Below are positions 1 through 6,703 of a DNA stretch of 12,939 nt, piece after piece. The notes beneath the pieces were generated by a model. It was given only the letters and a program-made list of their open reading frames with translations, was not told where the DNA came from and searched no databases. Made by a program: the position numbers and the translations under genes. The stretch's first letter is position 1; each line of letters opens with the position of its first letter. The DNA is from DATMQA01 sp035566895 (lineage in GTDB: Bacteria; Verrucomicrobiota; Verrucomicrobiia; Limisphaerales; UBA8199): positions 1 through 12,939 of the forward strand of contig DATMQA010000197.1 in NCBI GenBank assembly GCA_035566895.1, written 5' to 3'.

Positions 1-48
1 TTTTAGCGGGTGGTGAGGTTAATGTCTCCATGACGTTAGATTCCTTTT

Positions 49-90
49 CGGCGCGTTTCGCTTCCCGGCAGACGCGCCGATTTTGTTTTT
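49..90 (+). terminator. Rho-independent terminator
   Basis: A perfect 8-bp inverted repeat (CGGCGCGT at 49-56 and ACGCGCCG at 72-79) with a 15-nt loop is followed directly by attttgttttt. The T-run is on the plus strand, so it ends a plus-strand transcript coming from left of the window. On the minus strand the hairpin is followed by A-rich sequence, so it is not an obvious terminator for the small gene that stops at 89. Confidence 0.7.
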
Positions 91-343
91 ATGCCGCTAT
101 CATCCGACCCGGAAGAATGCGCGAGCGGAACAATTTTTCGACGTGAGAGACCGAGTAAAAGACTTTCCCGCCGCCGCGCTTGGCCATCGGGTTTGATTTG
201 AACCTCGGGACCTGTGCCGCATCAAACCATGACCGCAGTGTTGCGGTGCATGGAACGGGCTGGATGAAGACCGGAATGGTAGTTTGAAGCAGCTCGTCTA
301 AGGTGGCGAGCCGAGCCGTGTTACCCAAATGTGTTTCTATCAT
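89..343 (-). CDS. Small winged-HTH / excisionase-like DNA-binding protein
   Basis: This 84-residue protein has a MerR/excisionase-like layout. A helix-turn-helix segment (TLRSWFDAAQVPRFK, residues about 35-49) is followed by a basic, Gly-rich turn (AKRGGG, 54-59) and a hydrophobic wing strand leading into a helix (VFYSVSHVEKLFRSR, 61-75). Proteins of this size and shape act as recombination directionality factors or small regulators in integrated elements. Its position two genes downstream of a tyrosine recombinase on the same strand fits that role. A weak ribosome site (AAGAG) precedes the ATG. The start lies beside an inverted repeat that could be an operator. I infer the role from fold pattern and context. 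It could equally be a helicase-loader-type or plain transcriptional regulator. Confidence 0.6.
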   Translation of the reverse strand: MIETHLGNTARLATLDELLQTTIPVFIQPVPCTATLRSWFDAAQVPRFKSNPMAKRGGGKVFYSVSHVEKLFRSRILPGRMIAA

Positions 344-361
344 GCGCTCTTACTTTAGCGC
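344..361 (-). promoter_or_regulatory. Inverted repeat over the ribosome-binding region of the small HTH gene
   Basis: GCGCT (344-348) and AGCGC (357-361) form a perfect 5-bp inverted repeat with an 8-nt spacer. It lies immediately upstream of the ATG at 343 and holds the AAGAG ribosome site in its loop. It could be an operator for the HTH protein or an mRNA hairpin that limits its translation. The assignment rests on position only. Confidence 0.25.
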
Positions 362-433
362 AATAAAAAACAATGGCTAATAATCCAAAGATAAGGCTAT
401 GGCAGGAAACTTTACCCCTACGCGCCAGAGCTA

Positions 434-967
434 CTATCGCCGGTTAATGCGCTTCGCTAACACCTTGCGGGCTGCCTTTACGTCTCCCACTGTCACGGGT
501 TCTCCTGTGCCGTATTCATAGCCCGTAGCGATTTCGCAATCAGCCATATTAAGGAAGCATTTCGTTGCCTTCGGTCTTTCCTTTAACGGGGGAAAGTATA
601 GGTGCGTCAAAACGAACTTTTGAATTCTCCAAGACTTGCCTGCCTTCGAGCTTCCCTCCTTCTTTGGGGACCACTGCGACCGGATAAACTGAAGAGCGGC
701 CAGCGTAAAGTCCGGCCAACGTGCATAGAGAACGGCGAACCATGTTGCGCAATAGGGGTGAAGTCTTTTGCCATTCCTTCTACCACCGGGCAGCTTACGG
801 AAGAACGGTTGTAACGGTTGAATAGCGATTTGCACTAAGGCCAGAACATGCACGTCGGAAAGCCGCCGCAAGCTCTTGTCTGGCCATTTCTTGGCGAACT
901 CTTCCACGTCAACTTTTAGTGCTGCGTAAGGGTCTATACCTTGAATGGTGATTTTATTCTGTGGCAT
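434..967 (-). CDS. Hypothetical protein of the integrated element
   Basis: I do not recognise this 177-residue protein. It is basic, has no signal peptide or membrane segment, and looks mainly helical. An aromatic middle stretch (HPYCATWFAVLYARWPDF, about 70-87) is followed by a Lys-rich linker (about 101-112) and a basic C-terminus (RKVLAKRINRR). It starts 14 bp after the stop of the integrase gene on the same strand, so the two are probably cotranscribed. No clear Shine-Dalgarno precedes the ATG, which suggests translation coupled to the integrase. Position suggests an accessory factor of the mobile element, for example for excision, replication control or cargo, but nothing in the sequence proves it. 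Confidence 0.6.
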   Translation of the reverse strand: MPQNKITIQGIDPYAALKVDVEEFAKKWPDKSLRRLSDVHVLALVQIAIQPLQPFFRKLPGGRRNGKRLHPYCATWFAVLYARWPDFTLAALQFIRSQWSPKKEGSSKAGKSWRIQKFVLTHLYFPPLKERPKATKCFLNMADCEIATGYEYGTGEPVTVGDVKAARKVLAKRINRR

Positions 968-981
968 AATAAGGGGATAAG

Positions 982-2334
982 CTACTGGTTACTTTTCCTG
1001 CTCGGCCTGAGCGCGTAAAACGCTTTCGTGTCCTCGCTGCTGACTCGGCCCTGGTAGTGGTTTTTGATGATGGCTTCCGAGTTGCCGAACTGCTCCGCTG
1101 TCTCGCCGTAGCTCCCGGTCTTGCGGAAGTAGTGAGAGATGGCCGTGTGGCGCATCACGTCCGGTGCCCAGGCGACCGGAATGACCTGCTTCCAGTAGCG
1201 ATAAGCCTTCACCAATTTTCCCTTCTTCTTTTTCATTTTCTTCGTCTTGCTCCTGGCGGTCTTGCGTTCCACAAGCCCTGCGGTTTCTTTAATCGCATCC
1301 AGATTGCGTCTCCAGTTCGACGGGAAGAACGGCTTGCCCTCGTAAGCCTTGAGCCATGCGGCAAGCGTGTCACAGATAGAAACCACCCGAGGCCGCCCGG
1401 TCTTGGTCTGCGTGCCCTCAAGCCGAATCTCCTTGTCCTTCAGGTTCACGGCAGCCCAGTCAAGGCGCTGAGCCTCGAACGGACGCAGGCCGGCAAAGAG
1501 GCAGACCGAAACGTATGGCGCCAATCCTTTAGGCTCTGCGGCTTTCAGCAGGGCCTTGCACTGCTCGACTGTCAGAACCACCGGTGGTGGCCGCTCACCC
1601 TTCTCAATCCTGATTTCTCGACAAGGGTTCACGACGGTCCAACGTCTCGGCCTCTGGATGCACCAGCTAAAGAAACGGGAAACTGCCCGGCGATAATTAT
1701 CACGGGTCGTTGGTGAAACGTTCAGCTTGCCAAGGAAGTCTTCAACAGTGTCCGGGGTGATGTCGTTCACGCGCATGTTGCGCAGCGAGTTGGAAAAGAT
1801 ATTAACCCGGATGCGCAGCCCGGTCTTTGAATGTTTGCGGAGCGTGCAAATCCCGTTGGCGTTTTCATCGGCGTCCCCGTCCAGCCACGCCTTGAATTTC
1901 TTCACGGCTTCATCGAGCCGGGGGGATTGCGCAACCGCTTTCTCTTTGCCGTGCTTCAGCCAGTAGTCCACGGCTGGCAGGAGGTCGTCATCGCAATCGA
2001 GCTTGAACAGCGCCGCTTCGGCCAAGCGCAACTGAACGTCGTTCAGCTTCGTTGCTCGCCGGGCCGGTTCTGAATCTTCTGTGCGCGTCCAGTATTCGCT
2101 TTCGAGCTGGACCTGCCTCTGTTGCGCCATGGTTTGGTCGGCGAAGTTCTCACGAATCCGCGGACCGTTTCGTGGGGTCCCTTCCACCCGCCAGGATTTG
2201 GTGCCGCCTCGGTTCGAGAAAGCCCGGACCCTGAACCGCTGGCGCAACACCACTTCCGGCGCACGCTTGGGCTTTGGCACGATTTCCAGGTTCACTACGG
2301 TCCCGCTAGTTTCAGGAACTGTATTCGTTTTCAT
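982..2334 (-). CDS. Tyrosine recombinase (phage-type integrase)
   Basis: This 450-residue site-specific recombinase breaks and rejoins DNA at att sites through a covalent 3'-phosphotyrosine. An N-terminal basic arm-binding-like region (1-90) is followed by a SAM-like core-binding domain (about 135-230, including TTRDNYRRAVSRFFSWC) and the catalytic domain (about 250-445). Visible catalytic positions are Arg284 in GLRPFEAQRLDW, the β-hairpin Lys311 in TKTGRPR, Arg395 in DVMRHTAISHY, and the nucleophile Tyr427 in IIKNHYQGRV. The usual HxxR histidine is Asp392, and the usual His/Trp of box III is Asn418 (FGNS). A Lys-rich insert (about 359-374) interrupts the catalytic domain. The gene starts 100 bp from the tRNA-derived attachment site and reads away from it, the normal layout of an element end. 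Length is normal and the frame intact, so it is probably functional. Confidence 0.93.
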   Translation of the reverse strand: MKTNTVPETSGTVVNLEIVPKPKRAPEVVLRQRFRVRAFSNRGGTKSWRVEGTPRNGPRIRENFADQTMAQQRQVQLESEYWTRTEDSEPARRATKLNDVQLRLAEAALFKLDCDDDLLPAVDYWLKHGKEKAVAQSPRLDEAVKKFKAWLDGDADENANGICTLRKHSKTGLRIRVNIFSNSLRNMRVNDITPDTVEDFLGKLNVSPTTRDNYRRAVSRFFSWCIQRPRRWTVVNPCREIRIEKGERPPPVVLTVEQCKALLKAAEPKGLAPYVSVCLFAGLRPFEAQRLDWAAVNLKDKEIRLEGTQTKTGRPRVVSICDTLAAWLKAYEGKPFFPSNWRRNLDAIKETAGLVERKTARSKTKKMKKKKGKLVKAYRYWKQVIPVAWAPDVMRHTAISHYFRKTGSYGETAEQFGNSEAIIKNHYQGRVSSEDTKAFYALRPSRKSNQ

Positions 2335-2434
2335 TGGTTTTAATTTAGCAGGAAGTCTAGAAATGTAAACAACTGTTTGACAACCGAAGTAGAAATTGCA
2401 TAAATACGTAGCAAATCACCACATTTTAGGAGTC
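2335..2434 (-). promoter_or_regulatory. Integrase upstream region: candidate promoter and arm-site inverted repeat
   Basis: This AT-rich stretch lies between the integrase start and the attachment core. On the minus strand, TTTACA (2364-2369) and TAAATT (2342-2347) stand 16 bp apart like -35 and -10 boxes. If used, they would give an almost leaderless integrase mRNA. AAACA-AC-TGTTT (2367-2378) is an inverted repeat overlapping the -35 candidate and could be an integrase or excisionase arm site. Both are inferred from pattern and place only. Confidence 0.35.
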
Positions 2435-2479
2435 CTCATAAGCCTTTGGTCGGGGGTTCAAATCCCTCCTCTGGCACCA
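2435..2479 (+). other. Attachment site: 3' half of a CAU tRNA, cut at the anticodon loop
   Basis: The segment reads as the 3' half of a tRNA. It has anticodon loop CTCATAA (2435-2441, anticodon CAT at 2437-2439), anticodon-stem 3' strand GCCTT, variable loop TGGTC, T-arm GGGGG-TTCAAAT-CCCTC (closed by four Watson-Crick pairs and one G-T), acceptor strand CTCTGGC, discriminator A and encoded CCA (2477-2479). The sequence to its left is not tRNA: the stem partner AAGGC is absent and GAGTC stands there instead, and no GCCAGAG acceptor strand occurs at the expected distance. It is therefore not a working tRNA. I read it as the duplicate left when a tyrosine recombinase integrated into an elongator Met or Ile2 (CAU) tRNA gene with strand exchange in the anticodon loop. 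Confidence 0.8.
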
Positions 2480-2581
2480 GCTTTTCGATTCGGTACGGAG
2501 GAACAGTTATCCTGACGGGATGAGTCGGTTGACACCACGCGGCTCATGGTGGATCTTGTACCGGTATAACGAAAGGGAGCT

Positions 2582-2923
2582 ATGAAAAAGCTGTTGATTC
2601 TGTTCGCTGTCTCGCTTGGCTTCGGTGCCGTCGCCGCATCGACCAATGCCCCGCCCGTCAAATTGGAGGATTCTTTTCGAGCGCAGGCTGCGGAACGCGC
2701 CAAGCAAAATCCCGCGACACTAAGGGAACTCAAACCCAATGAAATCGCCGTCGGCAAGCTCACTTACAGCGGGATTGTGGTCGAAGCCGTCAAGACCCGG
2801 GCTCCGCTCGAATTGCTGAATCCGGCCGCCCCCGCCCGATACGGTTCACCGGAAGACAACCTGGCGCGCGATCCGATCAACGGGCGGATTCGCGGCCTGA
2901 AATTCTTCGCGCTCCGATTTTAG
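2582..2923 (+). CDS. Small secreted hypothetical protein
   Basis: This 113-residue protein has a clear Sec signal peptide (MKKLLILFAVSLGFGAVAAS, cleavage probably near AVAAS-TN) and a mature part of about 90 residues with no further membrane segment. A good ribosome site (AAAGGGAG, 5-6 nt before ATG) fixes the start. The mature part has an amphipathic, charged first half (LEDSFRAQAAERAKQN) and a short β-like part (VGKLTYSGIVVEAVK). It ends in a Pro- and Arg-rich tail. It is probably periplasmic. It stands alone: the mobile-element end lies on its left and a broken prepilin on its right. A 6-bp perfect hairpin (TCGAAC/GTTCGA, 2957-2972) follows the stop but has no T-run. I do not recognise the family. 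A TTGACA at 2529-2534 may be its -35 box, but no good -10 box goes with it. Confidence 0.75.
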   Translation: MKKLLILFAVSLGFGAVAASTNAPPVKLEDSFRAQAAERAKQNPATLRELKPNEIAVGKLTYSGIVVEAVKTRAPLELLNPAAPARYGSPEDNLARDPINGRIRGLKFFALRF

Positions 2924-3047
2924 CGCCCGCGCCGCGCCTCATCTGCTTGCTGGCTCTCGAACAAACGTTCGATAGCGGCGAGCCGGAGTCTTCATTAGGT
3001 TCATGACCGTCGGCGAAACTGGCGAATTCGCAAGGCGAGTCAGAACT

Positions 3048-3161
3048 ATGACAAACAGGCGTAAGCAAACGAAGGCTTCGGCGCGACGCCAGCAGAAGCC
3101 TGTGCGCGCCGGGTTCACCTTGATCGAATTGCTGGTGGTGGATGCCTTCAGTAAGCGCTGA
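3048..3161 (+). pseudogene. Truncated type IV pilin-like / prepilin N-terminal signal gene
   Basis: Translation from the ATG at 3048 gives 37 residues. A 22-residue basic leader ends in Ala-Gly and is followed by FTLIELLVV, the classic PilD-cleaved class III signal with Glu at mature position +5. After LLVV the frame changes character (DAFSKR) and stops at 3159-3161. The hydrophobic helix that normally continues (IAIIAIL…) and the whole globular domain are missing. Intact members in this kind of genome are usually 150-300 residues and serve as pseudopilins or surface proteins. The remaining piece could not form a pilin, so I call it a remnant of deletion or rearrangement. The break point lies about 20-40 bp from the end of the permease gene on the other strand. 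Confidence 0.7.
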
Positions 3162-3176
3162 TTCCGGCGCGGCGCT

Positions 3177-4007
3177 TCAGGCGGTCTCCGCCCGCCGAAG
3201 GAACCTCGCCCCCAGCATCACCAGCAGCAGGGCGCCGCCCAGGCAGCACACAATCGAAGCTCCGGTGGGCAAGTCGCTTTTGTAAGAAACATAAAGGCCG
3301 GCGACACTGGCCAGGGTGGCCGTCAGCCAGCCGACAAGGAGTCTCACTCGCAGGGTTCGGGCCAGCAGATTGGCGCAGACCGCCGGCACGATGAGATAGG
3401 AAAAAATCATCAGCACCCCGCCAATGCGCACAAACGTGGTCACCACAAAGCCGAACAACATATAAAACAGAAAATCCCAGCCCCGCACGGACACCTTCTC
3501 AGCGAGCGCCCGCTCCGGTTCAAACGAGATCATCAGGAAGCGCTTGCGAAAAATGAAATGGATAACTCCGATGACGACGTACAGCCCAAAGGCGCGGAAG
3601 ACCTCGCCTTTTTGGACCAGCAGGATGTCTCCCACCAACGTGCGCTTGAGCTCTTCGTCGCCTTCAGCGCTTTTGCTCAGCAACAGGATCCCGGCCGCGG
3701 CCGCGACCACATAGACGATACCGATGAGCGCTTCCTGCGGAACCCGGTGGTCCTGCGTGCGGGTGAGGGTGAAAATCGCCGCGCCGACAAACGTGAAACC
3801 GAGGGACCAGGCAAACGTCTGCCAGCCCTGGGTTTCATGATTGAGCAGGATCGTCACGCAGATCCCCAGCGCCGCGACTTGCGCCAGCGCCAGGTCCACA
3901 AAGATGATCTCGCGCCGCACGATGTGCAGCCCGTAATAAACGAGAATCCCCGGCAGGAGCAGGCACGCGATCAGCGGCCAGAACATGATGTTGAAGGCGA
4001 CACTCAT
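3177..4007 (-). CDS. znuB: Metal ABC transporter permease, ABC-3 (ZnuB/MntB-like)
   Basis: This 276-residue inner-membrane protein has about eight hydrophobic segments (roughly 6-28, 38-56, 64-81, 92-110, 134-153, 180-200, 203-216, 222-242 and 248-268; two may pair as one). It belongs to the ABC-3 family that moves Zn2+ or Mn2+ into the cytoplasm. Typical sequence marks are the early FVDLALAQVAALG segment, the GDEELKRTLVGDILLV loop, the FSYLIVPAVCANLLA helix and the SDLPTGASIV stretch near the end. Length is normal. It begins 27 bp after the binding-protein gene, so they form an operon. No ATPase gene follows it; the next sequence is the broken prepilin on the other strand. Zinc versus manganese cannot be told from the permease alone. 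Confidence 0.88.
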   Translation of the reverse strand: MSVAFNIMFWPLIACLLLPGILVYYGLHIVRREIIFVDLALAQVAALGICVTILLNHETQGWQTFAWSLGFTFVGAAIFTLTRTQDHRVPQEALIGIVYVVAAAAGILLLSKSAEGDEELKRTLVGDILLVQKGEVFRAFGLYVVIGVIHFIFRKRFLMISFEPERALAEKVSVRGWDFLFYMLFGFVVTTFVRIGGVLMIFSYLIVPAVCANLLARTLRVRLLVGWLTATLASVAGLYVSYKSDLPTGASIVCCLGGALLLVMLGARFLRRAETA

Positions 4008-4034
4008 GGTTTCAGTGCTGGATAACGGAGCTTG

Positions 4035-4970
4035 CTACTTGGAACTGGTGCCCAGGGCCCTGGCCAGCGCGTTCACGTCGTAATCAATCAATTCGATATA
4101 GCCTGCTTCAGTGCCTTTGATGCCGCCGGGAAATTGGGAGACGTCCACGACGGCGGCGCTGGTATCGGCCGCAACAGTCTGCGCCGTCTTCCGATTCTGA
4201 TAGGGCTCGACGAGGACCGCGCGAATGTGCTCGGAGCGCATCTGCATGATGACTTCGGCCAGGTGCACCGGCGTGGGTGGAATGCCCGGCTTGGGTTCCA
4301 GGAACAGGTCGAGCTTCAAATCGAACCGGTGGGCGAAATACGGCCAGCTATCGTGGTAGGCGACCACCCGCTGGCCTTTGAACGGCGCCAGAGCCTTTTC
4401 CCACTCAGCGATTTTGGCGTCCAGGCGGTCGGTGAACTTCTTCAGGTTCGCCTGATAAACCTCGCCCGATTTAGGGTCGAGCCCCGAAAAGCCTTCCGCG
4501 ATGTGCCGGGCGACGACTTTGGCATTGGCCGGGTCGGTCAAATAATGCGGGTTGCCGGCGGCGTGGATGTCGCCCTTGGAGCGGTCCAGCAAGGCGGGCA
4601 CCTCGAGCAACTGCACGCCCTGGCTGCAGGCGATGTGGCCCGGCGCACCTGACGCGAGCTTGGCATTGCGCGACTGGTCGAGCAACGCCGGCAGCCACCC
4701 GATTTCCAGGTCCGCCCCTCCTTCGATGATCGCATCGGCGCGATTGAGCTTCACGATAAAGCTCGGCTTGGCATCCACGAAGTGCGGGTCCTCCGTCGGC
4801 TTGGCCAGCGTCGTGACGGACACCGCGTCTCCCCCAATGGCGGCGGCGATGGAACCAAAGTCCGGCGTCGTTGCGACGACGTTGAGTTTCGCCAGCGCGG
4901 GTTGACATGCTCCCGCCAACAACACCGAGGCCATGATGGGCCTCATCATTCGTTTCATATTTCGTTTCAT
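4035..4970 (-). CDS. znuA: Periplasmic metal-binding protein of an ABC transporter (ZnuA/MntC-like)
   Basis: This 311-residue cluster A-I solute-binding protein captures Zn2+ or Mn2+ in the periplasm and hands it to the ABC-3 permease. A signal peptide (1-27, ending QPALA) is followed by mature sequence starting KLNVVATTPDFGSIAAAIGG, typical of the family. Metal-ligand candidates are His63 (TEDPHFVDAKPS), His142 (GNPHYLTDP) and His206 (AYHDSWPYFAHRF). The fourth ligand, normally Asp or Glu near the C-terminus, could be Asp276 or Glu288. There is no long His-rich loop of the kind seen in many zinc-specific ZnuA proteins. AGAC at 19-22 resembles a lipobox only weakly. The start region is duplicated (4950-4973), so Met1 and Met5 have identical surroundings. 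Neighbours are a β-barrel upstream and the permease downstream. Confidence 0.9.
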   Translation of the reverse strand: MKRNMKRMMRPIMASVLLAGACQPALAKLNVVATTPDFGSIAAAIGGDAVSVTTLAKPTEDPHFVDAKPSFIVKLNRADAIIEGGADLEIGWLPALLDQSRNAKLASGAPGHIACSQGVQLLEVPALLDRSKGDIHAAGNPHYLTDPANAKVVARHIAEGFSGLDPKSGEVYQANLKKFTDRLDAKIAEWEKALAPFKGQRVVAYHDSWPYFAHRFDLKLDLFLEPKPGIPPTPVHLAEVIMQMRSEHIRAVLVEPYQNRKTAQTVAADTSAAVVDVSQFPGGIKGTEAGYIELIDYDVNALARALGTSSK

Positions 4971-4973
4971 ATT
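4950..4973 (-). repeat. 12-bp tandem duplication over the start codon of the metal-binding protein
   Basis: TCGTTTCATATT occurs twice in perfect tandem (4950-4961 and 4962-4973, plus-strand reading). It repeats the ATG together with its upstream AAT and the following AAA CGA codons. The protein therefore begins MKRNMKRMM, with two equivalent start sites 12 bp apart. Confidence 0.9.
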
Positions 4974-4983
4974 TTAAATTTCT

Positions 4984-5012
4984 GTAGGAGCCGACGTAAG
5001 GAGGCTCTAACT
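4984..5012. repeat. Short palindromic dispersed-type repeat in the operon gap
   Basis: In the 82-bp gap between the β-barrel and binding-protein genes lies GAGCC (4988-4992), a 10-nt loop GACGTAAGGA, then GGCTC (5003-5007), within the longer string GTAGGAGCCGACGTAAGGAG followed by GCTCTAA. I recall very similar strings as abundant intergenic repeats in verrucomicrobial genomes. Only the palindrome is seen here, since the window holds one copy. It would form a hairpin in the operon mRNA between two cistrons, where it could affect relative expression or mRNA stability. Confidence 0.55.
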
Positions 5013-5052
5013 TCCAACTTCACGCATCTCGGCTGCAATTTTAAACACGCTC

Positions 5053-6585
5053 TCAAAATTTGTGCGCTCCATGCGCCCCTAACAGAAACTCGACCTGCAA
5101 CCAGATCGAATGCTCGACCCCGAACGCCGCGCCATGGTCGTAGTTGTACTGGAGCCGCAGCTTCGAGAACTCGCTCGGGTAAAAAGTCAGGTCGGGCGAG
5201 AACCGGGTGCGCTCGCCGCGGAACACGTCATTGGGGTCATAGACACCTTTGTTGCCATTGACATATTCGCCTCGGAAACCGGCCACCCAGCGCTGCCTGA
5301 ACCCCCACAAAACTTGCGAGTAGAATCCCCAGTCGCGCAACAGCTCGGCGGGCAAGCCGGCGGCCGGATCGGCGCCGGCCTCGAAGCGCTGGTACAGCGC
5401 CTCGGTTTGCCACGAGACAAAGGGAAAACCCGCGTTGGCATGCGCCGACTTCCATTTCCAGTAGAGGTCCACGCCGCCAATCTCCGTGCGCGTATCGGCT
5501 CCGGTCTCGTTGGGACCGAGAGCGCCTGACACCCCGACCACCAGCGTTTGCTGGTCCGTCAGCTCAAACGAGGAGGCCAGGCGCGGGACGAACACCAAAT
5601 CCCCCGGCCCATTGAGATTGTTGTCGCGAGTAGCGCGGCCATGGAAACGGTCAACGCCCACGCCGTTAACCGGGTCGCCCGGGTTGCGGAAACTGAAGGC
5701 GGTCGAGCCCTGGCCATCGAACACGCCGAGGAAGGCCTCCGTGTAGAATGGCGTGGGCACCAGCCACGAGCCCTGCGCGCCAATGCTGCGCAGCCCCTCG
5801 GGACCGAAGGCGCGCGCCAGGATCAACGGGTCATCCACAAAGGCCCACTGGTGCGGGTGCTGCGAATTCTGGCGCCCGAAGTTGGCGAAGAACTGCCCGG
5901 CCTTAGCCTGCAGATTCTCCGGCAGCGCCGTCGTCTGCAAATACGTTTCTTCCAATTCGATGCTGGTCTCATTGTTCTTGTCGAGCTTAAGCACAATGTT
6001 GCCGAAGCCTTTCAGGTAGGGGTCCACGGCGCCATCGACGGCGATTTCGGCGTTGCGCAGCGAGAAACCGCGTTTGATCGGGTCATGATCCCCTAACTGA
6101 AGTTGCTGCGAGGGGTCCGAAGCGCTGGACCCGCCGACAGCCATCAGCGCATCGAAGCTGATGTTCATGTAGGCTGACCCGGCGCGCGCCACCGTGATCG
6201 GTTCGCTGGGCGACCAGGCCTTCGAGGGCTCACGCCCGGGCGCCTGGGCCGCGGCCGGCGGCAGGTTGCTCGCCAGTTGCGCGGCCAATTCCTGCTCGAG
6301 CTTTTTCTTCTCCGCGTCAGCCGCCGGCAGGTTGGTTTGGGCAGGGGCGGCGGGCGCATTGGTCGCATTGGCGACCTGCTTTTTGAGCGCGTCGATTTGC
6401 GCTTGTTGCTCGCGGAGCAGGCGCTCGAAATTCTCCTTCATCTCGCGCTGTTGCCGTTCGAAGGTCTCCTGCATCTGCTTCAACTGCTGGTTCCATTTCT
6501 GCGCGTCATTCGTTTCCTGGGCCTCAGCCGGCATGGCGCTCAGGCAAAGCGCTGCCAGCAAGCCTAAAACTGTGGTTCGCTTCAT
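5053..6585 (-). CDS. Outer-membrane β-barrel protein, probable metal-uptake porin
   Basis: This 510-residue protein starts with a signal peptide (1-22, ending PAEA). A Gln/Glu/Arg-rich coiled coil follows (about 25-72), then an Ala/Pro-rich linker with a second short helix (73-125). The rest (about 130-510) has the alternating pattern and aromatic girdles of an outer-membrane β-barrel. It ends LLGAHGAHKF with a terminal Phe, the usual signal for the BAM machinery. The PSEFSKLRLQYNYD stretch near the end resembles porin-like proteins often encoded beside zinc transporters. The coiled coil probably trimerises or anchors to peptidoglycan, as in other N-terminally extended porins. It is the upstream neighbour of the binding protein (82 bp), so a role in passing metal across the outer membrane is likely but inferred. 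No TonB box is evident. Confidence 0.78.
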   Translation of the reverse strand: MKRTTVLGLLAALCLSAMPAEAQETNDAQKWNQQLKQMQETFERQQREMKENFERLLREQQAQIDALKKQVANATNAPAAPAQTNLPAADAEKKKLEQELAAQLASNLPPAAAQAPGREPSKAWSPSEPITVARAGSAYMNISFDALMAVGGSSASDPSQQLQLGDHDPIKRGFSLRNAEIAVDGAVDPYLKGFGNIVLKLDKNNETSIELEETYLQTTALPENLQAKAGQFFANFGRQNSQHPHQWAFVDDPLILARAFGPEGLRSIGAQGSWLVPTPFYTEAFLGVFDGQGSTAFSFRNPGDPVNGVGVDRFHGRATRDNNLNGPGDLVFVPRLASSFELTDQQTLVVGVSGALGPNETGADTRTEIGGVDLYWKWKSAHANAGFPFVSWQTEALYQRFEAGADPAAGLPAELLRDWGFYSQVLWGFRQRWVAGFRGEYVNGNKGVYDPNDVFRGERTRFSPDLTFYPSEFSKLRLQYNYDHGAAFGVEHSIWLQVEFLLGAHGAHKF

Positions 6586-6703
6586 ATCTTTTCTTCTACG
6601 TCACAGGCACGCTCGGCCCGTAAAGAATCCGGACTCCCTGACACGAAACCTAAGGAGTGATTGAAGGCTGAAAGTCGAAGGCCGGGAGTCGGTAAGCCGC
6701 CTC

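Noticed and set aside
1057..1716. 219-codon plus-strand frame opposite the integrase
   Set aside because: The integrase motifs lie on the minus strand and this frame has no recognisable sequence.
2404..2479. A complete tRNA gene at the element end
   Set aside because: The 3' half is perfect but there is no 5' acceptor strand, D-arm or anticodon-stem partner, so it is a remnant or att duplicate.
3154..3176. Terminator between prepilin remnant and permease (AGCGC…GCGCT)
   Set aside because: The stem is only 5 bp and no T-run follows on either strand.
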